Of a stretch of 64,000 nucleotides of DNA, positions 15,101 to 30,100 are shown piece after piece. The stretch is from Melanocharis versteri (Eukaryota > Chordata > Aves > Passeriformes > Melanocharitidae), in assembly GCA_013397845.1 (NCBI GenBank), contig VZTG01009143.1:62001-126000 (forward strand). The letters run 5' to 3'. Made by a program: the position numbers and the translations under genes. The notes beneath the pieces were generated by a model, which made no database searches, was not told the DNA's origin, and saw only the letters and a list, made by a program, of their open reading frames with translations. How positions within the stretch are numbered: the first letter of the stretch is position 1; every line of letters begins with the position of its first letter.

Positions 15101-18100
15101 GGTCAAAAAAGCCTGGCTGCAAGCGGCCAGAGAGAATATTTCCTGTCATAGCCAAACATCCTGAAGGCATGACTTTATCACAGGGAAAAAACAATCAGAC
15201 AAATCTGATATATAGGTCAGAACAGCCCTTACACGCTGGCTCTCAACCCAACTGTGCTGTTAACAAGCCATAAATAACAAGTACATTCCCTCTCATGACC
15301 AGAGTGACATAAAAAGACACCTGACCTCTGGCCAGTCAATGGAACAAATGCAAACCACCAGTATTACTGCAGTTACAGTCCCTGTTCCATGTCAACCCAT
15401 CTACACAGCATTACAAAGAGACTCTAAGTAATTTCACTAGGTTTTTTTTCATTTAGAAGAATGGAATTAAAATCTTGCTGAATCAGAATTCAAAACAGCT
15501 ACTGAACAACAAATCATGATGAAAGAATATCCTTTCCCTGTCCTTCCAGCTTTTTTACATGATAATGTAGCATCCACAGGACAGGGCAGTGTCAGGCAAG
15601 GACACTAATTCTGACCTCAAACAGGATAGCCATGTCCTGTTCCTTAAAGTAACCATGACTCAGTGATGCAGAGTCTAACTCTGCTGTACTGCTTTACTTT
15701 TCCAAAACCAACTATGGGACCTGCACTACTTCTTTTAGGAGCATAGACAAAACATGGGAAGAGCTTTTACAACAAAGCCAAGCCTGCACACCTGCAAAAC
15801 TGCTGGGAAGGACTGATGCTATTTCGAAAAGAAGACACATTTACAAAGACCAGACCAACAGGAAAAGGGAAAGACTGGACAGAAAGACTGAAAGATTTAC
15901 CATGGTCCTTATCCAAAAGCTTATAATACTTAATTGCAACCTGGATAATTCTTTATGGCCAAGTTCAAACCCCAAACAAACACATCTGACACAAACTTGT
16001 ATCAGCATCACTAACAAAAACTGAACAGAGCAACAATATTTCCTGTAGAGAACTTTCCCAAGAAGTTTTGTCCCAAGGAAATAAAGCAGAGAGAACAATA
16101 GCCTCAAAAGGAATGTTGTTTTAATACAGTCACCTTCCTCATGCACGCTTCTCCTGCCTCCTGCAGCTCGTTATTTGTTGAATTCAGTGCCTTGAAAAGT
16201 GCAGCAATGATTTTCTCTCTTGACTGAGGCAAGTAATTGCAGGCAGCTAGAGCATCTGCAAATATCAAAGTAAATTTGTTCTCTTTGTTAACTCAATTTC
16301 AAAGGAGAGGAGAAAATAAACCCTAATTCTACACCACTTCTCTTATAGTTTCTTTTTATGTCATCTCAAACTGCAGACAGCTAAAGCACTTTATGCATTG
16401 CCAAAATCAACAGGCATCATAAAATAGTAAAAGAATGAGAATTCTATTAACGTTCTATAGTTTTCCTAATGCTTTATAACATAATTGATCTTAAAATATT
16501 TTGGGTTCCTTTCAGGAAACTGAATTCTAGTCATTAAGAAAGCAGCAACACTTTCCCATTATTCCCTCCATTAAACTGTAACCTCTGGAGAGCAGTCATC
16601 AGTCTTCCAGTGCTCAGGTTTTCTGCTGATCTCAGGAAGCAGACTGCCCATTCCTCACAAGGACACTTAACGGAATCAAGTCTAGTTTAGGAGGCTTTAC
16701 TTACTTAAGGCTGCAATTCGAAGAGGTACAAGTGATGGAAGACTTTTGTAGCAAGGTAGTTTCATTAGGGCAGCATCTTCAGCCTCACACAAATTCAGTA
16801 ACTAGGAAAAAAATAAACAATCATCTTAATATTGCTACTCACATTTGAAACACCACTATCTCACTCGTGCCTTTACAGACAGCTTTTCATCTACAGCACT
16901 TTGTTTTTGTCTTAACTCAAAGCCAGAGGATCTTCTGCATTGATAGTTATATCCCATATATGCAGTTGGGGGTAGACAGCCTTGCTACCTGCATTTGCTG
17001 TTGGTATCAAAAACCTTCAGAACTTATGTTTCGACAAGTCAGCTGGGAAACCAAGGGGCAAGACAGTTTCTCTATATGAAATCTACACACAGGTTTTATA
17101 TTCAATTTTATTCAAACTATTAGGGACTCAAAAACCTTAACCAACACTGTCTACGTTTGATGGTACAACAATTTATTTAATAAATATACTATGTAAAAAA
17201 GTAAGACCTAAATATGAAAGTCAGGGCTTCACTTGATGTTTCAAAAGGTTAAGTTCTTACACTTCAGTGAAAGTTTAAAATGCACAAAGAAAAATATATA
17301 CTTTTAACACTGAGAGTACGAACAGCACCATACAGAAGCATCTACATTCAAAGATGAGAACATAAAAAGAAAGTACCTCCGTGTAGAAAACCTTGTGTTC
17401 CACAACATTCAGATCCATTGTAAACAATCGGGGCTGCAGGGTTGTGCAAAATGTATTTCCCTCCATCAGGCCAATCTGGGCGTTTGCAGGTTGGTGCCGA
17501 AGTAAATGTTTTTTAGGAGGAACCATGTCCTGGAGAACCTACATGATGTAATTTAGATTACTGAATCAGGAGCCTATTGAAAAGGCCCCACAGACTCAGC
17601 CACTGAGAAGACACCATTAGTCACGGCTGTAGGTTTCTATCCATCTGCTATTGTGGCTCCAGATGTGTCTTGAGAAATAATTAAGTAAGAGGAAAAGTAA
17701 TTCTCCGAATTACTTTGATTCACAGTCAGCTTGCAAAACAATGTAGTAGCTGTAATTAATACACATTCTCTGTGAACAGATCTATGATATTTAATAACCT
17801 CACACAACATTATGAACAACAAAGAAATTCATAGACTGAAGCATTTCAAACAGTCAAGAAACAAGAATATTTTAAGCTCCTAAAACATCAGAAAACCAAA
17901 AAAGTTTGAGTAACTTTTTTCCATTACACTGACTTCTCACTTTCCTCATTAAACAGCATTAGCAAAGTAAGGTACCAATTAGGGAGCTTCTCAGTATAAT
18001 CTGGAATGTTGTCACGGCCCTTAAGACTTACGTGCATTTAATTATCTTTCAAGAGACTAAACAATATCAGCTTTAAGGAGTATCTAGCCAAAAGTTATTT

Positions 18101-21100
18101 CAACCAGCTTTGAACTTTATAGCCTCTTTCTGGATGGGGAAAGGCATAGCAATAATGCCACATATTTAGAGAATAACAAAACTGAGTGTCAAAATGCAGT
18201 GTCTATATGGCCTAGCCCATGTCTGATTGGTGGCAGGATGAGCAGCCCATAATTTAGGGAAGTAAATCAACCTAAAGACACTACAAATACTGGCTGAGAG
18301 TGAGGCAGAGGCTGTATGAATCTCTATAGTGCTCCAGCCATTGTGTATTTCAGAACAAAAAAACTTAGCAAATGACAAACATATGCTATCAAAGCACTAA
18401 GAACTTAATTCATTAGTGTGGAAAAATGTACTAAGAAAAGCATTTCTGCAAATCCAAACTGGAAAACAACTTTAAGCTCAAGTTCAGTAAATATTTCTGC
18501 TTACCTCTTTATGTGGCTCCATGATGACCGTGACACTTTTGCCAGTGACCTGTGCAAGCACCTGCAAGGAATGCATGGCTTGTTTTCTCACAGTGGAGTT
18601 CGGAGAGGTTACTTCTCGAACAAGGTCATGCGTGACATGATGGAAAGACTTTTCCTGTGCTGCAAGGATTTCCTCTGTTTTTTCTTCATCTTTTAAAGGA
18701 GTTGCACATCTAATCAAGAGTTGTTCTAATGTGGTCTTTGCCATAGCGACTGCTCCATTGGAAACCTGAGGCATCAGAGATTATTTTTATCAGCTAAGTA
18801 CAGTAGAAAGATCACAAATCTACACATTACTCATCAACAAACTTAGAATTTGATTTTGATGAATCCTGTGATTTTAATTTACAACTAAGCTTAGTGATTC
18901 TGTGGTAAGGGACAGTGAATCTGTGTTCTTTTGTGATCTACATGTGGCCTGTACATTTCTACTCTGAAAGCAGCAAACGTAATCCCAAAAATTTCAGCAA
19001 AGTTTTGTGGAAAAATCTGACCTCACTCCTAACGTCAGATCTTGGTTTGAGTTAAAATGACTAGAATTCACTACTAACTCTTGCAGGTACAAGGCACTCT
19101 GAAGTTCAGCAAAATCAAGATTACTAAGAGTTCAATCTGTGTGAATTTAAGGTCAGAAATTTTCCCCATAGTGTTCGATAAAATTCACTCATTACACACC
19201 TCTCCAGTTAGGTCCATCATAACAAAGAGAAGTGCCTTCAGGAAAGTCTGCTGGTTCTGGAGGACCCAAATCAGTGGCAGCCGCTCCATAAGAAATTTGA
19301 TGGACACGACACCTCCTAGTTTAGCATACCAAGCTTGTTCATAACAGCAAGCACATAAACGTTCCACAATGTACGAAAACAAGGGAAGCTGACAAGCCTG
19401 GAAACAAAGAAATGGATCAGTTTCCTTTTCTCAGCTTACTGGTAGCCTCCAAAATTTTGGAAGCAAAATTGCATTGGCTGAGATCCAACCATTTCAATAC
19501 ATTTTTAAAAGCCTTACCCTTTCCTTTGAACCCAAGATAATACTCGCAACATCAAATATCACTGCCAGTGCCACCTCTCCTATTTTGCAGAGCTCCTTCT
19601 CCTCATATGCCATGCAGATTGCTATGGCATCAATAAGCACCAAGGGATCCATGCCTTTTGACCCATTTTCTTCACTGTGAAACATGGCTGTGCTAGGCTG
19701 GCTCCCAACCTGATAGCACTGCAGCAAGAAAGGACCTGGAATTCGGAACAGGGGTGAGGGGAAATAAAGATAAAAAATGGGTTTTTCAATATGAATAGTC
19801 TTTTAATTAGATTTTACTACTCCTTGGGCTAGCTGATGGCAAAACCAGTAAGCCCTCTGCCTATTTGCATATAAATGGATTGTAAGGCATCCTTCACTCC
19901 TAGAAGAAAAAAAGATTACATCTACTTGGATATTTTATTCCATGCAATAGACTATGCACTGCAAGAAAATTTAATTAAAATGAAGAGTCATAAAAATCCA
20001 AGTTACATTAATGTGACAATGAAGAGTGATATGCTTATAATATGCCTTTTCCCAAGTTACTTGTCATACAGCCCAAACAAAAAGTTTACTTCATGGATAT
20101 AAGACAATGCAGTGCTCTAATGTTCACTTGGTTCCTCTAAAGATCCTTCAAAACCACAAGTGGAAACAACCCAATTAAAGACCAACTGCAAATAGTACTG
20201 TGAGTATTACGTTACATTAATGCTCTGGAACTATATAAGCTGTTCTAGGCTGCAGTTATTTCATCGGCTGTAGTATTTACAGAGTATTTTAAGGTGATAG
20301 ATTGTTTTTTAAAATTCGTTTAATAATTTCCACTGCCCTAAAGAACGAAAACATAATTCAGCCGCCAAACAAAAACCCAGTACAGTTACCCAGAAGCAAC
20401 CGCAATATCGTGACTTTTTCCAACAAAGTGCTGCGAGTCAAGGCACAAAGCTCTGCACACCCCTCCTGGAGGCCCCCGGCGCCGTGGGCCTGCACTCACC
20501 GCACTGCTGGGCCACGGCCACCATGGTGTAGTGGCGGATCAGGCTGGCCACGAAGGGCAGGGCGCTGGGCCGCAGGTCCTTGATGACGGCTGACATGAAG
20601 GCCCCGGTCAGCGCCTGCTCGAACGTCTTCCGAGCCGGGGTGTCCTGGGCCTTGTAGCGGTGCGAGATGATCACACTGGGGATGGACTTCTCCGTGAAGC
20701 TGAAACACAACGTGGCGCTCAACAGAACCCAAACGGCAGCGCCCGCAGCTCGATCACAGCCAGTGCCAGGTGCCTGACTGGAAGTTTGCTCTCGGTATCT
20801 AACTCCTTCTCCACCTCCTGTTTTCCCCTCATTTTGATGGAGCTAGACCAGTTCACTCAGCCCATATTAATTTTGTCAGCCACTGGTCTCCAGCATGATG
20901 GATAGCTCAATTTCATCAGGAACATTTAAAGCCAGTGGTTCAGAAGAAGCCGTGTATATACAATAATAGGTATACAGGCATCACACTGCAACTCAATTAC
21001 AGAATGTCACTTTCAATATTTTGACTTTTTTCCCTTTTTTATAAATGACATTTGATTATAATCTTGAACAATTGAAACATTATTTATCAAATCACTGCCC

Positions 21101-24100
21101 AACAAAACTTATTCATTGCAAAGCTATATTCATGTCAAGTCTAACAAGTCCAAACTGTGAAAGCTACTACGCTCTCTAGCTACACTTACTATATTGCAAG
21201 AGTCAAAGTCAACCCACACTTTTTGGGCAAAGATGTTAAAGCTGTCTAAAAGCAATAAATTCATTAAGTATCAATGACTAAAATTGCAAAAGAAGTAAGA
21301 AAAGCTTCAATAAAAAGCTCCCACGCCAAGATAAACAGAGGTTATGTGTGTGACTATGCTATGGCTTAGTCACTAAATGAAACTGAATTTTCTCTTTCAC
21401 TTTACTAAAAGCTGAGATGTACATACAAAACATCACAATCTAAATTAATCTTTAAAATACAATTAAGCACCAGAATATTCCAATTATTTAAATATATGAA
21501 ACTAAAATTAATCATATGTAATAGATTATACACTGGACTGTAATTAGGGGAAGAAAATTAAACTATGAAACATTAACACATCATTGGCATTTAAAAACAT
21601 GCTAACAAAATTCCTTTTCACCAGCAGGCAAAAACCCCGTGAATTGCACAGACTAATCATTGTCTCTAAACTAGGTTGCTCCAAAGACACCATAAATTTT
21701 ACATACACATTTACGTTTAAAGAATTGTCATACTTGGGATGTGCAAGAAGCTGGTACAGTGCATGTTTGTTATCATCCAGGCTCATCATGGCCACCAGGA
21801 AGCACTTGATGACCTCCCACGCCTGCCTGCGGTAATAGGGCTCCGTGTTGGCACTCTTCAGACAGTCCAGGGCAGTCTCGATTGCCTAGAGTGGAACAAG
21901 AGACAATCCAGACACTTCCTGCTCTTGGCATTTACCCTAAGGTCGTTAATCAAGGGAATGGCACCATTAATTTATATTAAAAGTAACTTTTAAAGCATGC
22001 ACAGTTCGGAGGGCCCAAGTTAAGAAATGCAGAGAGGATCTGAGAGCACGGTTTGAAATCACCATGGTATTTTCTGTGCTTTTGTACGTGCTAAGTTTCA
22101 TGGCAGATGCATTTACCTTCATGGTCAGAAAGCATTTCAAGTTATGAGCGAGGTAAACCTTCACTGCCTCTCTCTCCTTCCCCAAAAAGAAATTTGCCTT
22201 CCCTTCAGCAATAATTGCTGTGCCTAATCCCTTTATACTGTATGTATCCAATGCATTTATACCCACATATAAATGGTACCTTGCCATGCATGATGAAATG
22301 TCCCTGCAAGCAACTTCTAAACACCAGTTACTTAATGGAAATAGTACTCTTCCTTTGCAGGAATTTTTTAATACATTCGAGAATAATTCAAATCAGTCTT
22401 TTAAGATATGAAGATGATTAAAAAAGGGAGTACGTTTCTTTGGGAAATTTCTATTTTGTGTGTGTATATATATATATATACAGAGATAAAAATACATAAA
22501 AGCATGACTGTCTAATATCTATCCCTCCTCCCACAAAAGAAAGGAAGATAAATGAGATGGGCATTAAGTAAAAAACACATGCAAAAATTGTAAAAATTGT
22601 TCTGGAATGCATGAAAAAAGGAATTATCAACTGCAAACAAAATGTAACCATCTATGTTTAATAAGTTTATGTAGAAAAGGCCTCTGCTACAAAGTGGGTG
22701 CTCTCCTGGGCATTTTCCTTCCTTGGTATTTCCACTTGCTCAACTAGTTGTCATCCCAGTTTTTATCAGCATCTCAATGAAAAGAAAAATTAGTTTTACA
22801 CAGCCCACAAAAGTCTACCAGGGCACTACAGGAAAAACGAGGATTTCTTGTTTTCAATAGTCAAGAGTTTTTTTTCTTGGTAATTTGCCATTTCCTTTTC
22901 ATAGATACAAAGTGTTCAGCAGATAACACACTCCTTCTTGGTCAACACCAAGCAGCTGAAGATTGCTCCATATCAATTTTAGATGCTAAAATCCTTTGGA
23001 AAACTTCGTTTGAATTAAACCTAGCAGGACAAGTAAATGTCAGCAACTACAGTATTTATACGTATTCAATTCATCAGCTTCAGTACAGTGGAGAAATCAG
23101 TAAATCTGCATTTTAAGAATCAGTTTTCCAAGCTATTTTTAAGCCTGTTGGCTGTATGAAGCCAGAGAGCCAGCTGCCTGTGAAGAAAATTGCTTACTAC
23201 ATTCAGATCATATCTACTTATGAAAGTCTAATTGAAAAGGTAAGTATTAAAACTCGACAGACCAAATTATCTCAGAATCCAGCCTCACTCTCAGAGATTA
23301 GATTGCTGTAATTAGTGAGAACTAAGCATTTGTGATACACCGTGACTGCCAGATGAAAGCCAGTACAGTACAAAGGGGTTTTGCAGGACTAAGAAGTGCT
23401 GCTAGAGACAACAAACAAAACCACATCACTGGAGTCATGAGAATAATCAGCACTGAAGAATTTCGACAGTAAATTTTTGGTACATTTCAAAAAGAATATA
23501 GGGACTTTTAGATGAGATTCCTGCTCCTAACCTAAGCAATACATCAGAAGCTCCAACCTTACCCATTCTGTGAAAGCATTTATTTGGGCCAGTTTAGCTC
23601 CCTATCCTACCACCTTGTAAGAGAACAGCATGCTTAAATCTATTCTTTTGGAGGTGAAATCTTACACAGTTTATAGACGAAATTAAGAAAGAACTTCCAG
23701 ACAGATACTTTTTAAGTTGGTTTCTCAGCATTGAAAGTAACTTAAGTCCTTACCTTCTCCATTGGGAGCTGAATGGATGCTTTACAGTCTGAAAATTCAA
23801 CTGTAATACTGGGTCCTTGGATTTCTGTGACCACATATTGTAGTTTCTGTGATTCCTTCAACATCTTCCTGTTACTTCCACCAAATTTCCCAAGCACACG
23901 ATAAGCCACATGGGAGATGCTGTCAGCAGGATTGCGCAGGGTTCGCCACAAAGCCTGGGGGTTAAAAGGGACGTGGGCAGACCAGGCTTACTTCAACATT
24001 TTTCAAGTCGTAATGTAAAAAAAAAGTCAAGAAAAACACTTATTCTTGTATTTGAGTAACTGATCCTGCATAAATTCCAGAATATACTTATCAAGGTTGA

Positions 24101-27100
24101 ATATAGGCAGTCTCAGCTCGCAACAGCCCAAGTGCTTTGTAACAAGGTTGTCCTAAATGCAGTTTTAGATTAGACTACTGTCACCAGCTACAAAATCTCT
24201 GCTATCCTGGGATATAGTTTCATGTTTATGATGAATATTAAACAACATTGTTAATTAAAAAAGCAGGCCAGTTAAGGCTGAACTGAAATAAGCTCAGGGT
24301 CAGTTTAGAAATACAAAAGCAAATAAAGTAAATAGAATATAACCATTTAACCAAGTATACAGGAGGAATGATTCATTCACTTCTAAGTTTTCAGAGTTTT
24401 CGCTTAACAGCACAACACCAACTATCCTTCTACACTCAGACTGGTATGGGTGTCATGACAGATTTTTCAAGTTTTTGTAACCAAAGCTTCACATAAATTT
24501 CTAGCAGTATTCAGCAAATCAATGACCTCTTGTGGCCTAACAGGAAACAGCACATTTACCTGCATGAGCTCAGCTCGAACCGGCTGAATGTGGTCATACA
24601 GAAAGTCTGGCTGCAGGTTATCCACACACAGTTCCAGAGTTCTTAAGCCCTGGCTGACCAGGGTCTGGGATCCGTTGAGAGCTGACACCAGCGGGTCCAT
24701 CAGCATCGGCAGATAGGGCAGCAGCGAGCTCAGGCGAACGGGCACAGTGAGGCAGAGCTCTACAAACAGGTCTTTCATGTGCTGTTTATGAAGGCCACTT
24801 TGTAACATATTAAGTCCTGAAAATTATGGATAAGTTATACACTCACAGGAAAAAGACAGTCCACAGTTTATTGTTAAAAACTGTATTACCTAAATTCAGA
24901 AGAACCTGACGTTTTTAAATGCTGCAGAGCTTACAGCTCTGTAAATAATGGGTTTACAAAATATAACACCCTTCATTATTCTAACTTACATCTAAGGATT
25001 TCATGCAGTGAATGCTTTTTTATGTACACACATATAGAAGAAAAAGCATCTATGCATATTTTAAAGTTTAATATTAGACTCAATAAGGCAGCATTTCAAT
25101 ACAGCGGATAAAAAAAGAGAAAAAGATAATTTGACTCAAACCTGAGCCTTGTAACAATAAAAATTAATCCCACACAGAGCAATTGTTTTTAAAATATTCT
25201 GAATCCTGAAAAGAAACATTAAGTGAGTTCAAGTACATTAATTGCCCCATACAGACTAAACATGTTCCACAAGTGATTTCTTCCCCATAAAGATTTCACA
25301 TATTCCATGAATCGACTGACATGAGTTTTACATAATGATTTATCAAAAACATATATATTTGCTAACTACAGTGAAAGTTGTCCCTACAGCTGTAGATGGG
25401 AACCAGTCTCCAGTCCTGGAATAGCTCTGATTAGCTTGTCCTTAGGTTTAAGTAGCTCTCCACACTTCCTTGCTCACCCTCAGTATTTCTGGAACACAGT
25501 TCTTGCAAGTATAAATGCTCAATTAATCAAACTGATTGTTATTTCCATTTCTTTTTGCAGGCTGGCACTACTCAGATTTCTATTTATCATGCCCTTGCAG
25601 GTGCACACACATGCCCTCAACTGCAGAACAGCCAGAGCTTCACTGCCGTGCTCTCCCCACAAAACCAGTGATGGCCTGGCAATGTTGCTTCTCCTACTCA
25701 CTCATCCCTCAAATGCTTTAGGCCAACAAAGTTACCCATTGCAAAAAACCCCAAATAAGTAAAAGAAACAAACAAGAAAACCCCAAGAGCCCCACAATGA
25801 AAAGAAGAAAAACAAGCAGCAGAAATTGTGAAGCAGCCAAAACTATGGAGCCTGAAGCAGCTGATAGTAAATGAAAATAAGCACATTCAAGATATTTAAA
25901 TCAATCACTAAACTCAAAATCAAAAGCTACTTATCAGGGGTAGGGCTTTAGTTTTATGGGGTTTTTATTACATAACATAACTTTATTATTACTATTCACA
26001 TTAAAAAATCAGAAGCTGGGGTGGGGAAAGAAGGTATTGTTCTACCTTGCAGTAAGTTTGGTAACAGCGGCAAGAATTCTTGGTATAACAGATCATGACT
26101 GCCTCCTCCAATAGATCTGAACAGTGCTCTGAGCAGCAGGAAATAGTTATAGGGCTCTTTGGCAGTCTGTGCAAGTTCCATAGAGCTGTTCACAATCTTG
26201 TGCAAATGTGGCTATAAAGAAAATAAAGCTTGAAGATTAATAAAATACCAATTTTATCATCATCATCATCGTACCGTACAAGAATTTAGCATGAGATTCT
26301 GCAAATCTGACACAATGAAAAAATATTTCCCCTCAAGTACCTGGGAATGTGGAGCAGAAATCAGAAGTGTCAGAATGACAAAAGAGGACACTTAACAATA
26401 TTAATTTATCCCTGATCTAATTTCATCACTAGTTCTTAATTTTTGTGAACGCTAAAATTTCATTTTGAAAGCAAACTCTCTCAGGTAAAAAAGGCTATGG
26501 AACTGGTGGCCTTTCTAGAGCAGAGGACATGAACACCTTGCAAGATTCATTAAAAATAGTTGATAAATACAAGTATTCTCACAGACCAGAGACAAACAGT
26601 AACGTGTCTGGATATTATTAACATCTAAAAAGCTTTCTACATTGCTATGCAAATGCTGCAAACAGCCTTCATCATTCAATTAAATTGTCTGCCCAAGGCC
26701 CCTATCATCCATCCTACAGAAACAAAAAAAAAGTAACAGAGGCATGAAACTGTGAAGGTAGTAAATTACACTCTTTAAACTTCATCTCCAGCTTATAAAA
26801 TCCAAATGACCTTGATTCTGATGACAAACTGCAAGAATTAAAGCAAGATTATATGAATATTGCTTCATATTACTGTTAGTTTTCAAAGATTCTGGAAAAC
26901 TGGCAATCCCTACTCTGTTCTACACAGTTACCTGTATCAGAAATTTTGTTTGTTACAAGGTACAAGGAAGAAAAAGAGAAATGATGAGAGAACAAACAGT
27001 GTTCCATTAAAATCTTAATGTCTTTTCTAGATACAGGCAGCTGCTGCTTTTATGAGGAAAGTGCACCCTTGATACAAGCTCAGCATTTTTAAATTCACTG

Positions 27101-30100
27101 AATAATGAGATGATCTCATCAACAAAAATACATAGTACGTTGTCAGTAGAAAAAATAGCATTCCTTAAGCCCAGACTTTTCAAGAGCATAGAAAAATCTA
27201 ACTCAAGAGGTACCTGTCACTGAATATGACATGAGTGAACAAGATTCACCAACACACAAAAAAGTGATTTCAATCCAATCAAAACTCTTTAAGTTAATAT
27301 GGAAACAAAGGGAGAAAATATGCAAGAATTTATGCATGTCCTGACCATGAAGTTACATGGGCTTACAGCAATCACAGACCACAGCCATGTATCAGCCATT
27401 TATACTCAAAATTAGTACAACAGTTCATAGTTTCAAATATGAAGCAAATATTCACAGAAACCATCTCTTATAAAAAAGACAATGTACTTGGCATTTGGAA
27501 AAAAATGGAGATGTGCCACAAGTAGTGCTTCAAACATTGAATGACTCTCAAATGTTAGACGGTGCAAAACTCTTAAGAGTGTTGTTTTTAAAACAGACTT
27601 ATTTTTAACACAAATGACCTTTACCTTCAGCATTTGTTCATTTTCAGCTGCAAATAGTGAAACTGAGCCAAAGACTAACTTGAACAGCTTGAGATACAGA
27701 TTGGAGAGTTCCACATTAGAGCCCATTTCTGGCAGCCGATCCAGAAGATACTCCACCAAAATGGTTGCAAAGAGAGCAGAGGTAGTAGGGTTTGCCAAGA
27801 AAGAATTGGCAACAATCTATAAAAGGAAACCACAAAGAACTTATTACTGCTGTAATAAAAAGAACAAAAGGATAAATGCACAATCCATTAAAAAAAAAAA
27901 CTAAGACAAATTTCTTTCCCCATCTCCACTGCTACCCAAGTGATCCTGTTTGTCCTCAGTGGAAAACAACCATGTATGTAGCTTAACGTTGAAGTTTTAG
28001 GTTAAATTTTAAATGGATATCATAGGATTTGTATTCTGTAAAACAGTAGAACATTAGCACAACAACCTGAACAAAACAACAAGTCCATAATCTTCAATAC
28101 TTTTCAAGAAAGATCTTCTAAACTGAAGTGTTCATGTTTGTATTGCATCACTTAGTCTGGTAAGGTTTTTGAAAATCCATCTTTAAATTATTTTCACAGA
28201 CTACTCTTTATATAGACTGCTTCAAATCTCACATGCTAATTTCAACGTTATTATTTATAATTCCACATCAGCAGTATGTACCTCAAGGCACAAGCTCTTT
28301 CCTACATGCTGTTCATTATCAATAAAAAAAGTAAATAATAACATACCTGAAGAGCATAGTTTTTAGAGATTCTCTCCACCATGTATGGAACAGTAGTTTG
28401 AAAGATTTCTTTAAAAGTTAAAGGGTTCATCATTGTGAACACACCAGCAAAATGCTCCAGAACTTCCTTCTCCTCTTTCATCCTGACTGTCTGACAGTTT
28501 GCTACTCGAACATATGTCTGTCCATTTCCTGCTATTTGTACCTACAGCAGTTGAGAAAACACATACACTGGTTACAGAATTTGAGTAGCTTCTTCCCCAT
28601 TATCCTTAAAATAACTTTTGAAAGTGACTGAAATTTTATGGGTTTTACATGCAAGCCCCATACAACTAGAAGTTGAGCACAAGAGCCAATCATAACAAAA
28701 ATATTAAAATCAAGTGTTTTCAGAACAGATTTTAAAACTGTGAAGTTAGAAATGGAGAAAGACAACAGTAGGAGATATCAGTCTATTTGTAAATTACTTC
28801 ATACCCAATCAAACACATTTACATTTCATTAGTACTTTGTGTAACTACAGAAGATAAACACAGACACGTGAATGCTTCAAGTATTAGCTAAACTGTCTCT
28901 TTCAAGAAAAGACTTAATTTACTACATGAAAGACAACTCTTTTCAGTCTGACCTGCCCGCATGAACACAGACAAAAATTGCTGTTAAAATCATCTGTTGC
29001 CTGTGGTATCAATGGTAAGTACTTTGAAATTCACTTTTGAAATGCATTCTTCATATTGAGCATATCTCAACAGTTGTGGTCCCAACTAAAGACTTAGTGA
29101 AAACATACTACATGTGTAATCTGTAGTTTAGCTGACAAATAAATCCTTATTAAAAGATCTAATATACAGTAACTGCATAAATAGAAATGCTATGTGGGCA
29201 GGTTACATACCTGATAAATATCTAGTGCTTGCATTGCATATTTTACCAGTTTTATATAGATTTGAGTCTCCTTAGGTTGCAACTGCTTATTGGGAATGAA
29301 TTGTGCTTCTGAAAGAAAACAAAGACAGTCATTAAGCATTAAAAATACTATTTGCTTTCATTCTAGAGAGGCTTTTTTCTGCAGAATTATGACAGATCAA
29401 TGTAATTAAATATGCAGTTTTACCACCAGGAGCTTTGCATGAGGTGATGCCCCACGTGATCGTCTTGACCCCACAGACCAAAGTTTTCACCAAGCTCCGG
29501 CAATCCGTGACCTGAAACGTCTGTTTGTCTTCTTTTTCCTTCTCCCCTTGTTTTTCAAACACAGGTACTGGTGCAGGGGCCACGGGAGTGGCTGGGGCAG
29601 GAGATGGGACAGGAACAGGGGCTGCATTTGCTGCTGTGGGCACTCCAGGTAACGCAGCTTCAGCTGCCCCGAGCTCAGACTGGGGCTTGCACTTCTTAAA
29701 AATGACTGACAGCTGGTAGCGTGCTATGGTGTGGAATTTCAGAACAAACACCTAAGGCAAAGGAGGAGAGGCAGATCAATGAAAAAGGGCGGGGAAAGAA
29801 AAAGAAAACAAGTTTCTTCTTCAAAAATCATCCTAAATTTAATAGTAGTAATACTTCAAGTCAGCATACTGAGGTCAATAGAATTTACAGCTATTTCTGA
29901 AGTCATTCAAATGACAAACACTTTTAGTGTATCAATAAATCAGTCTGCCTTCTTCAAACAACTGGTGCATCCTCAATTTTCAAAAATACAAAGAAACCCA
30001 CCATATAAGGATCCTTAAAAAGGATCATTAGGTCTTCAAAGAGCAGATCTTTCTAATTGTACAGATTGTATTGTGTTATGCCAAGGACCTGTATGAAGAT

